This document shows positions 8,038-15,103 of a stretch of DNA of 34,558 nt, piece after piece. Source of the stretch: Bacteroidota bacterium (lineage in GTDB: Bacteria; Bacteroidota; Bacteroidia; Chitinophagales; Chitinophagaceae); assembly GCA_013288285.1 (NCBI GenBank), contig JABDCE010000026.1, positions 1-34,558 on the forward strand, read 5' to 3'. Under the pieces are notes generated by a model, which was given only the letters and a program-made list of their open reading frames with translations, did not search any database and was not told where the DNA came from. Each line of letters starts with the position of its first letter. Within the stretch, counting starts at the first letter, position 1. The translations under genes were made by a program, and so were the position numbers.

Positions 8038-9510
8038 ATGCGCCCTATTTTATTTGCCCTGCTTTTTATTTGCTTTGTAGCGCCTGTTATGGCGCAACCT
8101 ATTACCCAGCAGTATGCAAATGCTGTAACCAATGCCAAGGATAGTATATGGTTTTACCAAGGCAACGGAAGGGACAGCCTGATACACAAATACACCATAG
8201 CCAGGGCGAACACAAACGGCTATAGCTTCACACTGAATGTGTATGATACGATACTGGCGCTACTAACCAATTACCAGACGATCATTCCTTACACGACTGA
8301 AAACACGGCCAACAAAGTGACCACCTTCGCCGGTGCGGATAATATCCATTACGCCAGTGCACTGGCAACGCTGAACCTCGTAAACACATCGATCCCCGCC
8401 GCAGGATGGGGATTATTGAATTATTTGAAGGTGGATAGTTCACTATTGCTTTCGCAGGCTCATTTCTCTGCCTTCTGGGCTATGCTTGGAAGCAACGCTT
8501 TTACTTCTACTGCTTACTACGCTGCAAGCAACCCGAGCGGGTATATTAGCAGCTACACAGAAACAGATCCCTTCTTCACTGCATCGGCAGCACACGGCAT
8601 TACCAGCGGAAATATAGCCAACTGGAATACCGCTTACAACAAATATACCGCGTCAGGTACCTACGCAGCCGGCATAATCACCTTTACCCGCAATGATGCT
8701 ACTACATGGACAGTAACAGGCCTGCCAACTAATAACGGCACGGTTACATCAGTGGTGGCAGGATCAGGCCTTAACGGTGGTACTATAACCAATACAGGCA
8801 CTATTTCAATGCCGAATGTCGGCACTTCCGGCACCTACGGCGATGCCACACATATACCGAGTATAACCACAGATGCACAAGGCAGAATATCAGGCGTTGT
8901 TACCTACACATTTACATCAGGTGGCGGCACAGGCACAGTAACGTCCGTAACGGCAGGCGCAGGGCTATCAGGTGGCACGATAACGACAAGCGGAACTATC
9001 TCCATGCCGAATATAGGAACGGCGGGAATGTATGGTAGCGCAATGGCAGTACCTGTTATTACAGTAGATGCGCAGGGAAGGGTTAGCAATGTCAGCGCAG
9101 TCACAAATGAAGGTACCACGTTGGTAGACACTACCCTACTAACCCAATCGATAATTCAAAATTCTTTTTCAAGTCCTGTCGTTTTAGTACCAACTCCGCC
9201 AACAGGGTACTATATAGTAGTTGAGAATATTACTATCGCCTTTACGCCTGTTACTACGCCATACACTATGGCATCTACTATTAACATATTAGAGGGTTCA
9301 AATATTATATGCCAAGTTACTCAAACTATATTTACAGCAACCGTATTTACGGTAACTAATTTCATACAATCGACTGGTACAAGTCAAGCTACATCAAGCA
9401 GAACTCTCACTATAAATACCGCTTTAACATTTCAGTCGACAGTAGCAAATCCAACGTCAGGTGATGGCACAGCGGTAGTTAAGGTATTTTTTCATTTAGT
9501 CCATATTTAA
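8038..9510 (+). CDS. Phage tail-fibre-like protein with N-terminal signal peptide
   Basis: 490 residues. Residues 1-19 (MRPILFALLFICFVAPVMA) form a type I signal peptide, unusual for a virion protein. Residues about 175-201 (ETDPFF, then GITSGNIANWNTAYN) resemble a module common in Bacteroidota fibre-like proteins. Two repeats of about 55 residues follow (234-289 and 299-353); each has GTVTSV, AGxGLxGGTIT, GTISMPN and ends in DAQGR, a fibre-shaft pattern. The C-terminal 130 residues are Thr-rich beta-type. It lies in the tail-fibre position, with its own promoter. It is either a fibre or a lysogen-expressed secreted protein built from fibre modules. Confidence 0.65.
   Translation: MRPILFALLFICFVAPVMAQPITQQYANAVTNAKDSIWFYQGNGRDSLIHKYTIARANTNGYSFTLNVYDTILALLTNYQTIIPYTTENTANKVTTFAGADNIHYASALATLNLVNTSIPAAGWGLLNYLKVDSSLLLSQAHFSAFWAMLGSNAFTSTAYYAASNPSGYISSYTETDPFFTASAAHGITSGNIANWNTAYNKYTASGTYAAGIITFTRNDATTWTVTGLPTNNGTVTSVVAGSGLNGGTITNTGTISMPNVGTSGTYGDATHIPSITTDAQGRISGVVTYTFTSGGGTGTVTSVTAGAGLSGGTITTSGTISMPNIGTAGMYGSAMAVPVITVDAQGRVSNVSAVTNEGTTLVDTTLLTQSIIQNSFSSPVVLVPTPPTGYYIVVENITIAFTPVTTPYTMASTINILEGSNIICQVTQTIFTATVFTVTNFIQSTGTSQATSSRTLTINTALTFQSTVANPTSGDGTAVVKVFFHLVHI
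8737..9096 (+). repeat. Tandem fibre-shaft repeat (two copies)
   Basis: Two copies encode the same motif order (GTVTSV, GGTIT, GTISMPN, DAQGR) over about 165 bp each, at 8737-8904 and 8932-9096. Amino acids are conserved but many codons differ, so the duplication is old and the protein motif is under selection. Confidence 0.7.
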
Positions 9511-9563
9511 CAATTTTCACTAACCGGCTTATGTGATGAGCGTGAGCCACAAAAACAAAAGCA

Positions 9564-9848
9564 ATGAAGAGCATTTTAGCAATTTTATCAGTTACACTCG
9601 TAGGGGGCGTAGGTACTACTCCAACTGATCCAAGTATCACCTCTACCAGTAAGTGTATTATCCAAAACACATCTACTGCGCATGATCCCAACAGTGGCAC
9701 TACATCTACTGCATCGGAGTACAATTATGCAATAGATGTCACTACCGACCCCGCTAACCCTGTAGTGATCGTTACGGGGTATAAAGGATTGACAAAAGTT
9801 GTCAATGCCGGTGATGTGAGCACTGTAGATGTCTTTATCGTAGGCTAA
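9564..9848 (+). CDS. Small prophage protein with hydrophobic N terminus
   Basis: 94 residues starting MKSILAILSVTLVGGVG, a short hydrophobic start that could be a weak signal or membrane anchor, then a Thr/Ser-rich beta-type region ending in VSTVDVFIVG. It lies 53 bp after the fibre gene and is followed by a strong terminator, so it probably closes the fibre transcript. No family is recognised; a fibre-associated or accessory role is only suggested by position. Confidence 0.55.
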   Translation: MKSILAILSVTLVGGVGTTPTDPSITSTSKCIIQNTSTAHDPNSGTTSTASEYNYAIDVTTDPANPVVIVTGYKGLTKVVNAGDVSTVDVFIVG

Positions 9849-9856
9849 TCCCAACT

Positions 9857-9894
9857 AAGCATGTTTCCGACACCCATGTCGGGAACATGCTTTT
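9857..9894 (+). terminator. Strong terminator closing the fibre transcript
   Basis: A 16-bp stem with one G-T pair (AAGCATGTTTCCGACA with TGTCGGGAACATGCTT) around a CCCA loop is followed by TTTTC. It lies 8 nt after the stop of the gene at 9564. Confidence 0.8.
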
Positions 9895-9926
9895 CAACTT
9901 AACAACCCTTCACAAATTGAGAAGAA

Positions 9927-10202
9927 ATGACTGACAAGCAAAAAGAAGGATGGCGGGCGTTTACAAGAACTTGGATAAGCCCGATTGTAACCATTATTAC
10001 AGGCTGTATGGTAGCATGGCAGGTATCTCATTCGGCTGTCATTGCAAGTTACGGGCTATATGTCAACGGGCGCGTTCTGATCGATTCTATTCACTATAGC
10101 ACGTATCACATAAGTATTATCGAAAAGGACGTAGCAAAGTTGAAAATAGACCGTCACATTGATTCTACAAAATTGGAGCGTTTAATAGCAAAACAACCGT
10201 AG
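9927..10202 (+). CDS. Small membrane protein of the lysis-region cassette
   Basis: 91 residues with one long hydrophobic segment (about residues 15-45, ISPIVTIITGCMVAWQV onward) and a charged helical tail (IIEKDVAKLKIDRHID). This single-anchor plus coiled-coil layout fits an accessory lysis or spanin-like protein, but no family is recognised. It starts 32 nt after a strong terminator, with GAGAAGAA before the ATG, and ends one nucleotide before the ATG of the holin-like gene, so translation is probably coupled. Confidence 0.6.
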   Translation: MTDKQKEGWRAFTRTWISPIVTIITGCMVAWQVSHSAVIASYGLYVNGRVLIDSIHYSTYHISIIEKDVAKLKIDRHIDSTKLERLIAKQP

Positions 10203-10203
10203 T

Positions 10204-10437
10204 ATGAATACGATTACAAAAATACTTGGCGCGAACTGGCGCACAACATTGACAGGTTACTTAACAGGGGCGTTCCTGATAGTAGAGCCGATAATTACCA
10301 ATGGCAACTTTGACCCTAAAAGAGACTGGAAACAATGCGTATTTGCCCTTGCAGCGGCTGTATATGGCAACGTAAGCAAGGACAAACAAGTAACAGGTGG
10401 CACAACGCCAAACGACATTAAAAATGACAACCATTAG
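10204..10437 (+). CDS. Holin-like small membrane protein
   Basis: 77 residues. It starts MNTITKILGANWRTTLTGYL and has two hydrophobic segments (about 16-34 and 44-57), a short charged loop DPKRDWKQ, and a polar Lys/Asp/Asn tail. The opening, followed by two helices, resembles small holin-type proteins annotated in Bacteroidota phages, which form inner-membrane pores timing lysis. Assignment rests on length, topology and position. No endolysin is visible in this window, which is a gap in the lysis interpretation. It overlaps the next micro-ORF by 14 bp. Confidence 0.55.
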   Translation: MNTITKILGANWRTTLTGYLTGAFLIVEPIITNGNFDPKRDWKQCVFALAAAVYGNVSKDKQVTGGTTPNDIKNDNH

Positions 10438-10513
10438 CTCACCGGGGTTCCTGATAGTCTGCTTCCTGATGGGAGTAGCCTTGATAGGGCGACTGATGAG
10501 CAAAGGGTATTGA
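10424..10513 (+). CDS. 29-residue single-helix membrane micropeptide
   Basis: The micropeptide starts MTTISSPGFLIVCF and is almost wholly a single transmembrane helix (GFLIVCFLMGVALIG) with a basic tail RLMSKGY. It begins inside the end of the holin-like gene and ends where the next frame opens, fitting the overlapping layout of the cassette. It is below usual gene-caller limits. A lysis-related role is inferred from position. Confidence 0.4.
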   Translation: MTTISSPGFLIVCFLMGVALIGRLMSKGY

Positions 10514-10575
10514 ATAATACAACCACATCGCAGCCGGTGGATAATTCGGCTGTACTAACATCAAAAAAAACCGAT

Positions 10576-10773
10576 ATGAAAGTGTTTGATTTACTCAAAA
10601 ACGATGTAACTAAAATCATCGCATGGGCCAAAAGCAAAGAGCCTGAATTTATTACTGCCACACAAAAAGCAGCAGTGTTCACTACAGCGGCTATCGCCTA
10701 TGTGAAATCACCAGAAGGGGTAGCAGTGACCGACTTTGTGGCCGCTAAATTTCCCGGCGCAACCGACATGTAG
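10576..10773 (+). CDS. Cassette protein of unknown function, ended by an in-frame amber codon
   Basis: 65 residues from ATG 10576 (MKVFDLLKNDVTKIIAWAKS), helical with Ala-rich segments and no signal peptide. The frame is also open upstream to a TTG at 10510, which would give 87 residues; the ATG is preferred but not proven. The reading frame continues for 60 codons beyond TAG 10771-10773 with composition that looks equally coding, so the protein may originally have been about 125 residues. Function unknown; position suggests a lysis or late accessory role. Confidence 0.5.
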   Translation: MKVFDLLKNDVTKIIAWAKSKEPEFITATQKAAVFTTAAIAYVKSPEGVAVTDFVAAKFPGATDM

Positions 10774-10956
10774 AAGGAATCTATTACGATAGCTACAACT
10801 CTTATTACCGACATGCTGGCCGTGAAAAGCCCGCAGGCATTGGAAGGTATTGCTTTCAGACTTGGCGGCGAACTGTTGAACATATTTGATGGAAAGAAAC
10901 TGCCATCAGGCATCAGCGGCTACCTCGCTGAGTTTCAGCAAATATTTGTAGGATAA
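10774..10956 (+). pseudogene. Downstream part of the amber-interrupted cassette gene
   Basis: Sixty codons in the same frame as the gene before TAG 10771-10773, ending at TAA 10954-10956 and overlapping the next ATG by one base. The translation (starting KESITIATTLITDMLAVKS) looks like true protein. Three readings are possible: the 3' half of one broken gene, a separate 47-residue ORF from ATG 10813, or a product of stop readthrough. Without it, a compact cassette would contain an unexplained 180-bp gap. Confidence 0.45.
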
Positions 10957-11048
10957 TGCTATTCCCAATAACTGTATGCATAGTGTCAATTCTCGCATTG
11001 ATGCTATGCATTTACCTTTTATGGCGAGATAACAGACTTAACCAATGA
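10956..11048 (+). CDS. 30-residue single-helix membrane micropeptide
   Basis: MLFPITVCIVSILALMLCIY followed by a basic tail LLWRDNRLNQ is one transmembrane helix. The ATG overlaps the previous TAA (TAATG), and its TGA overlaps the next ATG (ATGA), the classic pattern of translational coupling. Too short for standard gene finding. Probably a lysis-cassette membrane peptide; no homology is claimed. Confidence 0.5.
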   Translation: MLFPITVCIVSILALMLCIYLLWRDNRLNQ

Positions 11049-11200
11049 CGAAAAACCAACGAGTAGTCGGCAAGATGTGGAAGATGGTAAAACGCAACAT
11101 CTGGCGCAATGCTAAGTCCATGGGCTTTATACATTACAGCGTTATGCGGGGCATACGCACACAACGGGATTTTGAAGATCTGCTAACGGCTGTCGGATAA
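11045..11200 (+). CDS. Small basic prophage protein
   Basis: 51 residues, starting MTKNQRVVGKMWKMVKRNIW, strongly basic in the first two thirds (many Lys and Arg) and acidic near the end (RDFEDLLTAVG). It starts by ATGA overlap with the micropeptide and stops directly next to the integrase stop on the other strand (11200/11201). Nucleic-acid binding is possible from charge alone; no motif is recognised. Confidence 0.5.
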   Translation: MTKNQRVVGKMWKMVKRNIWRNAKSMGFIHYSVMRGIRTQRDFEDLLTAVG

Positions 11201-12451
11201 CTACACCGGAGCAAATTCAATATCAATCCCCTTCAGTATCTCCATATCTCTATTAACTCCCTCAGTGTCATAGTTTCGCTTTAAAATAGCCTCCGTATGC
11301 TGATTGTGCAATGCGGCCAGCCTGGTACCCACCCTCTTTGAAACCTCTGAGCTGTGAGAATGTTTCAGGCTATAGAAATCAGGTATATTTTCGCCGTATT
11401 TCTTATTGCCGTCGCTATCCACTCGCAGCTTTACCCAACGCTCCCACCGTCTCGTTATCTGATAAGATTTAATCGGCTCATCCCCAGGTTTCAGGCCACG
11501 AGAAAATACGTGTTGGTGTGGTTTACAATCTACTAGAGCTTGCTCCCAAAGATTGACAGCATTATTCGGAATAGGGCGATATTCATATTGATAGTTGGTT
11601 CCTTTTAAAATCAGATATTTTATAGTTTGTTCTTTCAAATTCACATGATGCCCTTTTACCTGCATCATTTCCGTTTCCCTTGCACCGGAAAGAAAGAATA
11701 TCTGCATGAAAAGCCAAAACCGGTAATTATCCTTCCGTAGGCCCTGATCGATGGCAATACGCTGCTCCTTTGTCAGTGTGGCGCGTTTAGCGACCGCATG
11801 CTTCATTTTGGTGATCTTATCCATAGGGTTATTCTCGATAGCTTCCCACTGGCATAATTCATTAAATAGCATACTCAGATGTGACCGATAGAAATTATAA
11901 TTGTTGGCTGTCCAGGTGTCGCGCTTCACTATACCCAATTGATCAAGTAATGATTTCATATGGCGCCGCCGTACCTCTTTTATCGGCATAGCATCAATTT
12001 TCAAGTTCTTTGCGGCCACTTCTGCATACTTACGCACAGAACGAAAGTCTCTCTTAACGCCTTTACTGACCTTTCTTTTTTCATAGGCAAGCCTCCACGC
12101 TTCGATCAAAGGCGTATTTGGATGAATCTCGTAGTCTGTCTTTATCGCTTCAAACATCTCCTTCTTATAGCCGGTGATGGGATTATAATCGCAGTCTTCC
12201 AGATCTTCCCTGATTGCCTCAATAGTGCCTTTACAGAAAGCGCGACGTTCATCGGCGGTTTTATACTCATTCATGCCCCGGTGCGTGACTAACATCCCTT
12301 TCGGGTACCTGGTGCCCTTACCGGTCTGACTAGGGCAATGGAAGCGGTAAAAGATCATCCATGGCTTTTTTGCCATGCTGGTTGTTTTCCAATTTTTGGG
12401 AGATACTGTGATCGCCGAGCGGCTGCAGCCGTTAGATAATTGTTTCTTCAT
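11201..12451 (-). CDS. Phage tyrosine recombinase (integrase)
   Basis: 416 residues from the preferred start. It integrates and excises the prophage by site-specific recombination. The N-terminal arm has VSPKNWKTTSMAKKPWMIFYRF, like other Bacteroidota phage integrases. The catalytic domain shows the family residues in order: Arg in SGARETEMMQV, a Lys in the beta-turn region, His in FYSLKHSHSSE, a second His in ALHNQHTEAI, and the Tyr nucleophile in KRNYDTEG. The open frame extends upstream to 12541, but those codons are the terminator hairpin of tRNA-Asn, so the ATG at 12451 is chosen; ATG 12376 would cut the conserved arm. It lies beside its presumed target tRNA. Confidence 0.85.
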   Translation of the reverse strand: MKKQLSNGCSRSAITVSPKNWKTTSMAKKPWMIFYRFHCPSQTGKGTRYPKGMLVTHRGMNEYKTADERRAFCKGTIEAIREDLEDCDYNPITGYKKEMFEAIKTDYEIHPNTPLIEAWRLAYEKRKVSKGVKRDFRSVRKYAEVAAKNLKIDAMPIKEVRRRHMKSLLDQLGIVKRDTWTANNYNFYRSHLSMLFNELCQWEAIENNPMDKITKMKHAVAKRATLTKEQRIAIDQGLRKDNYRFWLFMQIFFLSGARETEMMQVKGHHVNLKEQTIKYLILKGTNYQYEYRPIPNNAVNLWEQALVDCKPHQHVFSRGLKPGDEPIKSYQITRRWERWVKLRVDSDGNKKYGENIPDFYSLKHSHSSEVSKRVGTRLAALHNQHTEAILKRNYDTEGVNRDMEILKGIDIEFAPV

Positions 12452-12513
12452 ATAGCAAAGTGTTACTAAAGGTGTTACTAGTAAACTTGCTACAATGCTG
12501 CTTTTTTGTTCTT

Positions 12514-12552
12514 TTAAAACCTCCAAACGCCTGATGGGCAAGCGTTTGGAGG
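12514..12552 (-). terminator. Rho-independent terminator after tRNA-Asn
   Basis: On the minus strand an 11-bp perfect stem (CCTCCAAACGC with GCGTTTGGAGG) with an 11-nt loop is followed by TTTTAAAAG. It starts 2 nt after the CCA of tRNA-Asn. It overlaps the first in-frame codons upstream of the integrase, which argues against the longest integrase start. Confidence 0.8.
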
Positions 12553-12553
12553 G

Positions 12554-12600
12554 TGGCTCTCCCTTCTGGACTTGAACCAGAGACCCTCTGATTAACAGTC
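12554..12600 (-). other. Putative right attachment site (attR) in the 3' half of tRNA-Asn
   Basis: Inferred from integrase adjacency and orientation only. Tyrosine recombinases of phages commonly use the anticodon-to-3' end part of a tRNA gene. No second copy of this sequence exists inside the window, as expected if the left end lies upstream of it. Confidence 0.4.
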
Positions 12601-12630
12601 AGATGCTCTAACCAACTGAGCTAAGGAAGA
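12554..12630 (-). tRNA. tRNA-Asn (GTT anticodon), probable prophage attachment site
   Basis: A canonical cloverleaf on the minus strand: acceptor TCTTCCT with AGGGAGA, D arm GCTC-AGTTGGTTA-GAGC, anticodon stem TCTGA with loop CTGTTAA (anticodon GTT), T arm TCTGG-TTCAAGT-CCAGA, discriminator G and an encoded CCA. Its 3' end faces the integrase, the usual arrangement when a phage integrates into the 3' part of a tRNA and regenerates it. The matching left attachment site is out of view. Confidence 0.95.
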
Positions 12631-12648
12631 ATTTGTTGGTTTGGGGTG

Positions 12649-12678
12649 CAAAAATAGTCAGAATCCTGTGATCTCAAA
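12649..12678 (-). promoter_or_regulatory. Promoter of tRNA-Asn
   Basis: On the minus strand TTTG (plus 12675-12678) is followed by 18 bp and TATTTTTG (plus 12649-12656), a close match to the Bacteroidota housekeeping promoter. It lies 18 bp upstream of the tRNA 5' end. Confidence 0.75.
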
Positions 12679-12699
12679 AATTTTTCTTGGTGCAAACCA

Positions 12700-12960
12700 A
12701 ATATTTATAGTTTACACGCATGATGCGGGAAAACCGGGCCAGCTTATTATCCCTCTTTCAACATTTCTCAGCACCCGGCAGTAGTTAATTTTAGTTTCTA
12801 ATGCTGCGTCTTCACGTGGTTGCATTTTCAATTCTTCGCGAATTGGGGGTAGCCCGCGATGGGGCATCAACCCGTACCAGATCTTTCCTTACTACAAAGC
12901 GGTTGCTCCGCCGGAGCATAACGGAAGTTTATGTAGAAAAATAAATATTTGAATAATGCC
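12700..12960. other. Gene-free intergenic stretch with short palindromes
   Basis: No credible gene is seen between the tRNA promoter and the exopolysaccharide promoter. It holds CAATTC/GAATTG at 12829-12845 and GCTCCG-C-CGGAGC at 12905-12917, with CTACAAA-like and TGTAGAAAAA flanks near the latter. The second palindrome reminds me of interspersed palindromic repeats in Bacteroidota intergenic DNA, but only one copy is in view. Confidence 0.3.
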
Positions 12961-12976
12961 ATTTTAATGGCCTAAG

Positions 12977-13008
12977 TTAGTACAAGTACAGATTTTTGTA
13001 TATCTTAG
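12977..13008 (+). promoter_or_regulatory. Candidate promoter of the exopolysaccharide operon
   Basis: TTAG (12977-12980), a 20-bp spacer, then TATCTTAG (13001-13008) followed by CA: a variant of TTTG-N19-TAnnTTTG with both boxes reading TTAG. It would give a leader of about 130 nt before the ATG at 13143, long enough for extra regulation. Confidence 0.45.
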
Positions 13009-13142
13009 CACCCCGCTTTGGAAACAGAAGGCGGGAACAACTAACCATTAGATTTTTAGATAGTAACCAGTAAGTAGTTCAGTAAATAAATTTTATCAAA
13101 GCAGAGGAGTAATAATTGCTTTGTGATTTTAGTTATAACTAT

Positions 13143-15068
13143 ATGGTAAATAACAACTTAAAGTATACTACCTGGAGTGATTTCGCGAAAGCGGTATTGT
13201 TCTTATGTTTACTTTTGAGCCCTTCTGCACTATTTGCGCAATCTGCTAAAAACAGATCGGCACAGGCTGATACATTTAAGATTGCCAACCGCCTTATTGC
13301 CCACAAGAAATTCAGGAAAGCAGGCAAGGTGCTGAAAAAATATCATACAGCCCACCCTACCGATCTGAATTCTGTATGGCTGGAAGCACAGGCAAGATTA
13401 TATGCCAATGATTATAAACAATCTTACCAGCTTTACCAGTCTGCCATAAAACTGCAACCTAACAACGACTATCTGAAACTGGATTACATCCACTCACTGG
13501 CAGATATGGGTAAGACCAGCATAGCAGAAAATGCACTTCATGTTTTAGAAAATAACGGAACCGACTACTCTGATATTTCATTGCTGCATGCACGGTTATA
13601 CTATTACAACGGCGACAATGAGAAAGCTGCGGCTTACATGAAAAAGGCATTGCAGTATGATAACAAGGCAATAGAGGCAAACGAACTAAATGACGAGATA
13701 GAACTGGCACGCGCGCCGAAGGTATCTCTCACAAGCGCCTACCTCTCAGACAACCAGCCGCTAACCATGCTGACCACTGGCCTTAGGGCTGAAAAATATT
13801 TCAACAGGTCCCTGGATATGTATATAGAAGCTGACGATTTCCACTTTATGCAAAACAATGTGACTGACGCACCGTGGGTGAGGATTGGCGATAAGCTGTT
13901 CTTCCCGAAAGCGGGCATGCGTATAGATATAAGCGGCGGCGTGATGCAGTTCCCCTATCAAAACACAATAGGCTGGACGGGAAGGCTGAATGTAAATGAG
14001 AAGATCTCACAGCAGTTCGACATAGACCTGGGTGTAGACCATTGCCCGTACTTTGGTACGCTGGCGAGCGTGGACACTACGGTGTCTGTGACGAAGTTTT
14101 CTGCTATGCTGAACTGGCACAAGAGCAACTGGCAAGGACAGGCAGCACTACTCAACAGCCTGTACCAGGACAACAACAATGTGTATGCGGCCTATGCCTG
14201 GATACTGGCGCCAATTGTCACTTTTGCTACCGGCAAACTGCAGGCAGGCCTGAGCACCAGCTACAGCAACTCTAACCAGGTGATGTACCGATCGGCAAAT
14301 ACGCTGAACGAAATACTTACCAACTACAACCCCAATACAGCTATTGCCGGGGTGTACAACCCTTACTTCACGCCTAACAATATGTACATATCCTCTGTAC
14401 TGGCTTCATTCAGTATGGACTTATCTAAACGTGTAGCCATAAACATTAACGGCGATGTAGGGTCGGGCTCTATTCAGAATCCTTACCTCTTCCTGGATAA
14501 AGACAAATCGGGCAATGTATTCCTGAACAGGGGTTTCTCTACGGAATACTTTACCCCATACAGCGCGACGGCTTCGATCAATTACCACATAGATAAAACG
14601 TGGATGCTGTCGGGCAAATACACTTATCGCAGCACCTACTTCTTTACCAGCAACTATGTGACCGTGGGGATTGAAAAAAGCTTCCTGCATCAAAATAAAG
14701 TCCGGAATACCGGCAAAGGAAAGTCGGCATTCTCCCGAAAAGTACAGGATATAGAAGATAGGATACAAGCACTGTACAGCGCTAAAGACCCGGCAGACCT
14801 GAGGCAAACAGTGAGCGGGATACGGGCACGCCTGGTGGCGCTGCGCGATGAGCAGCAAAAAGAAAAAACCATGACAGAGGTGATACCGGGAAGTGAAAAA
14901 GCGGCGGTATTGCAAGACAGGTACAACAGCCTCAACGAAATGATTGCCGAAATAGATGCCGCAGGCCTGGGCGACAAAGACAATGAGGGGAATAAAAAAG
15001 AATGGATGGTGGATAAACAATACGAGCTGACTGCTATCAGATACAATGGCAACCTTGATGAGGAATAA
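13143..15068 (+). CDS. TPR plus outer-membrane protein, putative exopolysaccharide export pore
   Basis: 641 residues from ATG 13143. A signal peptide (hydrophobic AVLFLCLLLSPSALFAQ) is followed by TPR-like helices at about residues 40-195 (for example DLNSVWLEAQARLYANDYKQSYQLY), then an aromatic, alternating beta-strand region at about 200-520 typical of an outer-membrane barrel. This TPR-then-barrel layout is that of PgaA, BcsC and AlgK/AlgE-type exporters. Unusually, about 110 charged coiled-coil residues (from RKVQDIEDRIQAL) follow the barrel. A TTG start at 13116 with AGGAG upstream is possible but would place extra polar residues before the signal peptide. It heads an operon with the glycosyltransferase 35 bp downstream. 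Confidence 0.7.
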   Translation: MVNNNLKYTTWSDFAKAVLFLCLLLSPSALFAQSAKNRSAQADTFKIANRLIAHKKFRKAGKVLKKYHTAHPTDLNSVWLEAQARLYANDYKQSYQLYQSAIKLQPNNDYLKLDYIHSLADMGKTSIAENALHVLENNGTDYSDISLLHARLYYYNGDNEKAAAYMKKALQYDNKAIEANELNDEIELARAPKVSLTSAYLSDNQPLTMLTTGLRAEKYFNRSLDMYIEADDFHFMQNNVTDAPWVRIGDKLFFPKAGMRIDISGGVMQFPYQNTIGWTGRLNVNEKISQQFDIDLGVDHCPYFGTLASVDTTVSVTKFSAMLNWHKSNWQGQAALLNSLYQDNNNVYAAYAWILAPIVTFATGKLQAGLSTSYSNSNQVMYRSANTLNEILTNYNPNTAIAGVYNPYFTPNNMYISSVLASFSMDLSKRVAININGDVGSGSIQNPYLFLDKDKSGNVFLNRGFSTEYFTPYSATASINYHIDKTWMLSGKYTYRSTYFFTSNYVTVGIEKSFLHQNKVRNTGKGKSAFSRKVQDIEDRIQALYSAKDPADLRQTVSGIRARLVALRDEQQKEKTMTEVIPGSEKAAVLQDRYNSLNEMIAEIDAAGLGDKDNEGNKKEWMVDKQYELTAIRYNGNLDEE

Positions 15069-15103
15069 GGAAACCTCCGAATTGCAATCTTTTCTTACGT
15101 AAC

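Larger units (their letters stand above)
1..12556. mobile_element. Right end of a tailed prophage integrated at tRNA-Asn
   Basis: Tail tape-measure, tail, fibre, holin-like and integrase genes lie in the usual phage order, and the integrase is the last gene before a chromosomal tRNA-Asn. The left end, with head and packaging genes, is outside the window, so no left attachment site can be compared. The right limit is placed at the 3' end of tRNA-Asn by inference. The element also carries its own tRNA and an antisense island of non-structural genes. Confidence 0.85.

Noticed and set aside
10204..10956. One long frame broken only by two TAG codons, suggesting amber recoding
   Set aside because: The holin-like protein looks complete at the first TAG, and the 24 codons after it are also covered by the micropeptide in another frame, so openness there can be chance. 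Only the second TAG is kept as a finding. The phage tRNA is CAU, not a CTA suppressor.
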